64,000 nt of DNA, taken from Actinomucor elegans. Taxonomy: Eukaryota > Mucoromycota > Mucoromycetes > Mucorales > Mucoraceae. Below are positions 60,485 through 64,000 of the stretch, in pieces. Position 1 is the stretch's first letter. Each line of letters starts with the position of its first letter. A program made the position numbers and the translations under genes. The notes under the pieces are model-generated. The model worked only from the letters and a program-made list of their open reading frames with translations, was not told the DNA's origin and did no database searches. Where the stretch lies: the NCBI GenBank assembly GCA_026027325.1, contig JAMSLZ010000006.1, forward strand, positions 2,232,001 through 2,296,000, in the 5' to 3' direction.

Positions 60485-60890
60485 CTAGATCCTTCAATCG
60501 ATTTCGACTTAATGTTCCATCCAATTAATTCTGTATGCTAAAAAAAATACCACCTTCTGGAACCTTTATTTTACTGAAGTATAATAATTATATTACATTT
60601 TAAATGAAAAAGCTAGAAAATACATACAATTCGCATAGATCTATAGATCTCTTTACTGATCCTAGTTTAATGTCACATCTACTTAATAGCCCCTGATTAT
60701 AATAAGCTACTGCTTCCATTACAATTTTGTTTAGCTATATTGCAGCCAATATATTATATTTGTCAATATGTATGTAAATATAAATTTCATAAAAAAATTA
60801 TTTAGATCTGTATGATTAATAGATCTCGGAGATGATTCCAGCCAAATATTGGATCGAGTATATTGCCTTTTGCTCAGAATGAATTGTTAA
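60485..60890 (+). repeat. Tandemly spaced core repeats, three copies
   Basis: Forward copies at about 60485-60540, 60635-60717 and 60820-60890, with starts 150 and 185 bp apart. The middle copy keeps TGATCCTAGTTTAATGTCAC and AATAAGCTACTGC. The last keeps AGATCTCGGAGATGATTCCA and GCTCAGAATGAATTG and overlaps a spurious open frame at 60863. Linkers share AATTTTGTTTAGC with the 56.5-kb array. Confidence 0.65.
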
Positions 60891-61124
60891 GGTTGAAAGA
60901 ACCAAAGGGTGCTCATAAAGAACATGAATCAAAGATCGATTGCCCTGAACGGAAGATATGTGTAAAGTTCAGTCAGCGCGGATTAATTCATGCAACGGAC
61001 CCGCCTCTTTTTCAATTGGTTAGCCTCTGGCCGTCATATGACTGGCATTTGGCCATATATTATAAGAGGCAGACAAAACTGGTTTATCTTTTTTGTTCTC
61101 TTATCAATATTTACTTATGCAATA

Positions 61125-63560
61125 ATGAAAAAACCGTTTATTTTATTGATTGCTTTTGGGTATTGCTTTATCTTTTTGTTCACGATAACAATTGCCAAAG
61201 AGCACCAACAAACTGTACTAAATCAGCCCGAGATAGCTATTCAAAACGAAGTCTTTCAACTAAGTGATGAGCTATTTGAAACTGAATCTATAATTACGTC
61301 ATGTAGTAGTTGTATCTCATTACTTCATGTGCTCAAAAAGATATCATATATGTCGGAAGCATTCTTGATAAATACGCTAACAAAAGCTTGTAAACGAACA
61401 AAAAAGGTGGATGATGAAGTGGTACGTCAAAAGAAGATGCTGCATCCTAGCACACGACTGATATTGTCTATGAAATAGTGTGAAGGTGTTATTAGGGAAC
61501 AAGCGCCTATTATCCGTAAAGTTTTGCCTGTACGTATGTCAATATGATGGCCATCATTTTCTCTAATCACATTGTATATATATATTTTTTTAGTCTATGA
61601 CTATCTCAGGGCGTGATGGTCATCTTATGTGCGCAGCCATCTTAAATTCATGCCCATATCCAGGTAAAAAAAACTGACACTGGGAATAGTACTATTAGCG
61701 CTAACTTTAATATATCAGAGGTTGAAGAGTGGAATGTCACATTTCCAAAGCCAAAGCCCGAGGCTGTTGTAGCGCCAGATAACCAATCTGTTGGCAAAAC
61801 ATTTACTATTTTGCAACTAAGCGATTGGCATATTGATCCAGAATACCACGTATGTACCTACAAGCATGTTTGTGTCAGACTTGCAGCTCATAACTAATCC
61901 CATGCTAATGTAGCCAGGAACAGAAACATTCTGTGATAAGCCAATTTGTTGTAGATCTGCTTATACTGACTTCACCAATATTACCAAGCCCGCTTCAATC
62001 TGGGGTAAAATAAAAACACAAGAGTATAGCCAATGGATTCTAAAATATATACTCTTTAGGTGAATACAGTTGTGATACTTCTTTACCTTTAATTGAGTCT
62101 CTATTGGAATACATTCCAACGGTTGAACCAAACATAACGTTTGGTATCATGACAGGCGATGTACCACCACATGAGGTCTGGAATACTTTACCCGTTCTAA
62201 AAACCCAGCTCATTCAAGACCAAACGTATCGTTTGCTGCATACTTACTTTGATTCGCCCTTATTAGACTCTACGCTTTATCCGGCCGTTGGTAATCACGA
62301 GGCTGCCCCAACCAACAATTTTCCTCTTAAAACTTCCAATGTGCCTCTTGAGATAGAGAAACACTTTTACGACCTCAAATGGCTTTACAGAAGCTTGGCT
62401 CGTAGTTGGAAAGGCTGGTTATCTCCTCGTACAAATCCTTTGGTCGAGTCCAATACTGGTAGCTATGCTGTTCGACCTATCAAAGGTCTCAAATTGATTA
62501 GTCTGAATACCAACTTTTGTTACATTTTAAACTGGTGGTTATACGAAAGTCCAGCAGAAAAGGATCCGAATGGCGTGCTAAGCTGGCTTATTGACGAATT
62601 GCAAGATGCTGAAGATAGACATGAGCGCGCATGGATCATCGGTCATATTGCGCCTGGTGACAATACGTGTTTCCATGATTATTCAAACTATTATAACCAG
62701 ATTGTTGACAGATACTCTCATGTAATTGCTGCTCAGTTCTTTGGCCATACTCACAAGTATGTTTGACAATGTCAAGTACTCAAGCCATATGCTCATGTTC
62801 TCATATTTGTATAGGGATGAAATGACTATCTTTTATGGACATAACAAAAACCAAACTGCTAAAGAAGCCATTAATGTTGGTTATATTGCTCCTTCTATCA
62901 CTCCTTATCTCAATGTCAACCCTGGATTCCGGTAAAAAAGAAACGCTATGTTTTTTTAAAAAATGCTTTTACTGATCTTTGAAGTAGTGTTTACAAGATT
63001 GATACCAAAACTTTTGAAGTAGTGGATTCGATCACATATATTGCTGATTTAGATAAGGCTGAAAGTTGGACTGATGGACCAGTAAGTTGTTTTTTGATTT
63101 AGATAGCTCCTTTTTTTTTAACTAAATGGATTCATATTAGAATTGGCACATTGAGTATTCAGCCAGAGAAGCCTATAACTCAAGCAGAGCTAGATTGAAT
63201 TCACCCACTTCCCCTCTTTCTGCTTCTTGGTGGCATCATGTTACTGAAGATATGGAAGAAAACCCAGAAACATTTGACAAATACAACAAATTCAGCTGGA
63301 AATCCTCTCCTTTAGCCAAGGAATGTATCGGTGAATGTAAGCAAAGTACGATTTGCAGCATTCGTGCTGGAAAATCTGAGCAGCGCTGCGACTATGAATC
63401 GGATGTATTTATGGGAGAGCAACATGGAGATAAAGACGCATCTACTGGCCAACGCAGACCATCATATAAGCCCGAACCTCATAATTGTGCAATGAATTTG
63501 CTCGGTATCAATGCAAGGATTGATCCAGCCTACAGTATTCAAAAGCAGCAGCAAAATTAA
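61125..63560 (+). CDS. Acid-sphingomyelinase-like phosphodiesterase (saposin B + metallophosphatase)
   Basis: A secreted or vacuolar enzyme of the acid sphingomyelinase/ASM-like family, which cleaves phosphodiesters of sphingolipids or nucleotides with a two-metal centre. The start is at 61125, with a signal sequence (MKKPFILLIAFGYCFIFLF). A saposin-B domain with its Cys pairs comes next (ITSCSSCISLLHVLKKI; KACKRTKKVDDEVC; HLMCAAILNSCPYP). The metallophosphatase core shows ILQLSDWHIDPEYHPGT, then GIMTGDVPPHEVWNT, PAVGNHEAAPTNNF, WIIGHIAPGDNTC and FFGHTHKDEM, covering all metal-ligand motifs. The C-terminal Cys-rich region (ECIGECKQSTICSI) is typical. About eight exons and 690 residues. The upstream in-frame ATG at 60990 is not needed and lies just after repeat sequence. 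Confidence 0.9.
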
Positions 63561-63693
63561 ACCTCAATAGCCAATCATAAACACAGAAGCCTCTGGTGGC
63601 TTAAAAAAAGTTTAAACTTGGACATACAGTGAAATAAAAAAAAGACGAGAAAATATCTTTTTAACAGTATACTATTGTCTATTATAAAAAAAA

Positions 63694-64000
63694 ATGTCCA
63701 ACATGGAGATCGCTATGAGTTACCCAGCCTCTAAGTTTGAGGCTGATAATGCTTTGACCAACCCTGTCGTTTTGGAAAAGTACCAACTTGCTGCTGATAT
63801 TGTGAATGGTATGATGAGACGATCGATCTTGCTCTATAGATCAACTGACCCCCCTTTTTTTTATGTTCAGGTGTTCTTCCTATGGTTCTTGCCAAGGTGT
63901 CTACCGGAGTTTCAGTTTGCGATCTTTGTCAATTTGGTGATGACCTTATCGAAGCCTATGTAAAGCAACTTTTTGATTTATCGAAATTATTCGATTTTTT
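63694..64000 (+). CDS. PA2G4: PA2G4/EBP1 homologue, N-terminal part
   Basis: Truncated by the window end. Exon 1 (63694-63809) reads MSNMEIAMSYPASKFEADNA, then LTNPVVLEKYQLAADIVNG. After an intron ending TTATGTTCAG the frame continues VLPMVLAKVSTGVSVCDLCQ, then FGDDLIEAYVKQLF. This matches the N-terminus of proliferation-associated 2G4 proteins, methionine-aminopeptidase-fold proteins without peptidase activity that bind ribosomes and RNA. The fission-yeast relative is of the same class. The catalytic fold lies outside the window, so the assignment relies on this segment only. Confidence 0.8.

Noticed and set aside
60863..61267. 134-codon frame overlapping the sphingomyelinase start
   Set aside because: Its first part is a core repeat copy and it runs in another frame over the real signal-peptide exon.

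Overview
This is nuclear DNA from an intron-rich, AT-rich fungus. Almost every gene is split by short introns (about 45-75 nt) with GTAAGT/GTATGT-like donors, occasional TACTAAC branch points and YAG acceptors. The gene set fits an early-diverging filamentous fungus, most likely Mucoromycota/Mucorales: a Sst2/FlbA-type RGS protein with two DEP domains, a PHAF1-type protein, a SHPRH-type ligase, a kelch/transmembrane protein and a stand-alone ricin-B-type lectin. Homopolymer tracts of 20-46 nt are common. I see no bacterial-style operons, CRISPR arrays or intact transposons. The genus cannot be fixed from this window alone.

Layout. 0.6-11.5 kb: F-actin capping protein alpha (-), a divergent 7-TM protein (+), a secreted aspartyl-protease-like protein with damaged catalytic motifs (+), a large kelch/TM protein (+), an F-box plus EF-hand protein (-) and a multi-pass membrane protein (-). 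12.9-17.5 kb: a doubtful small spliced gene, a TMEM170-like membrane protein (+), a PPR protein (-) and a ricin-B lectin (+). 18.5-30.9 kb: SHPRH/Irc20-type SNF2-RING ligase (-), Pin4/Cip-type RRM-R3H protein (-) and a GRAM-TBC-EF-hand RabGAP (+). 30.9-36.9 kb is a gene-poor stretch with a possible LINE relic. 36.9-42.3 kb: RGS regulator (+), tRNA-Arg(CCT) (-) and eIF3k (-). 42.9-44.8 kb holds a cryptic spliced membrane-protein gene or pseudogene (-). 45.0-64.0 kb: ADCK/COQ8-like kinase (+), PH-RhoGAP (+), two small unknown genes (+), inositol polyphosphate kinase (-), PHAF1 (-), a disordered CaaX-box protein (+), a conserved unknown (-), an acid-sphingomyelinase-like phosphodiesterase (+) and the start of a PA2G4/EBP1 homologue (+).

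Most genes are housekeeping or signalling functions acting separately: actin capping, Rab, Rho and heterotrimeric G-protein control, inositol pyrophosphates, translation, and replication-stress ubiquitination. The most unusual structural signal is a degenerate repeat family. It has a core of about 65 bp, recurs at least 17 times, lies only between genes, and is mostly grouped in short arrays with a 130-210 bp period. Other notable points are an aspartyl protease homologue that has lost its second catalytic Asp, a farnesylation-type CaaX box on a disordered protein, a 10-nt microexon carrying the zinc-binding His of a RING finger, candidate GC-AG introns, and two convergent genes whose stop codons are 3 bp apart.
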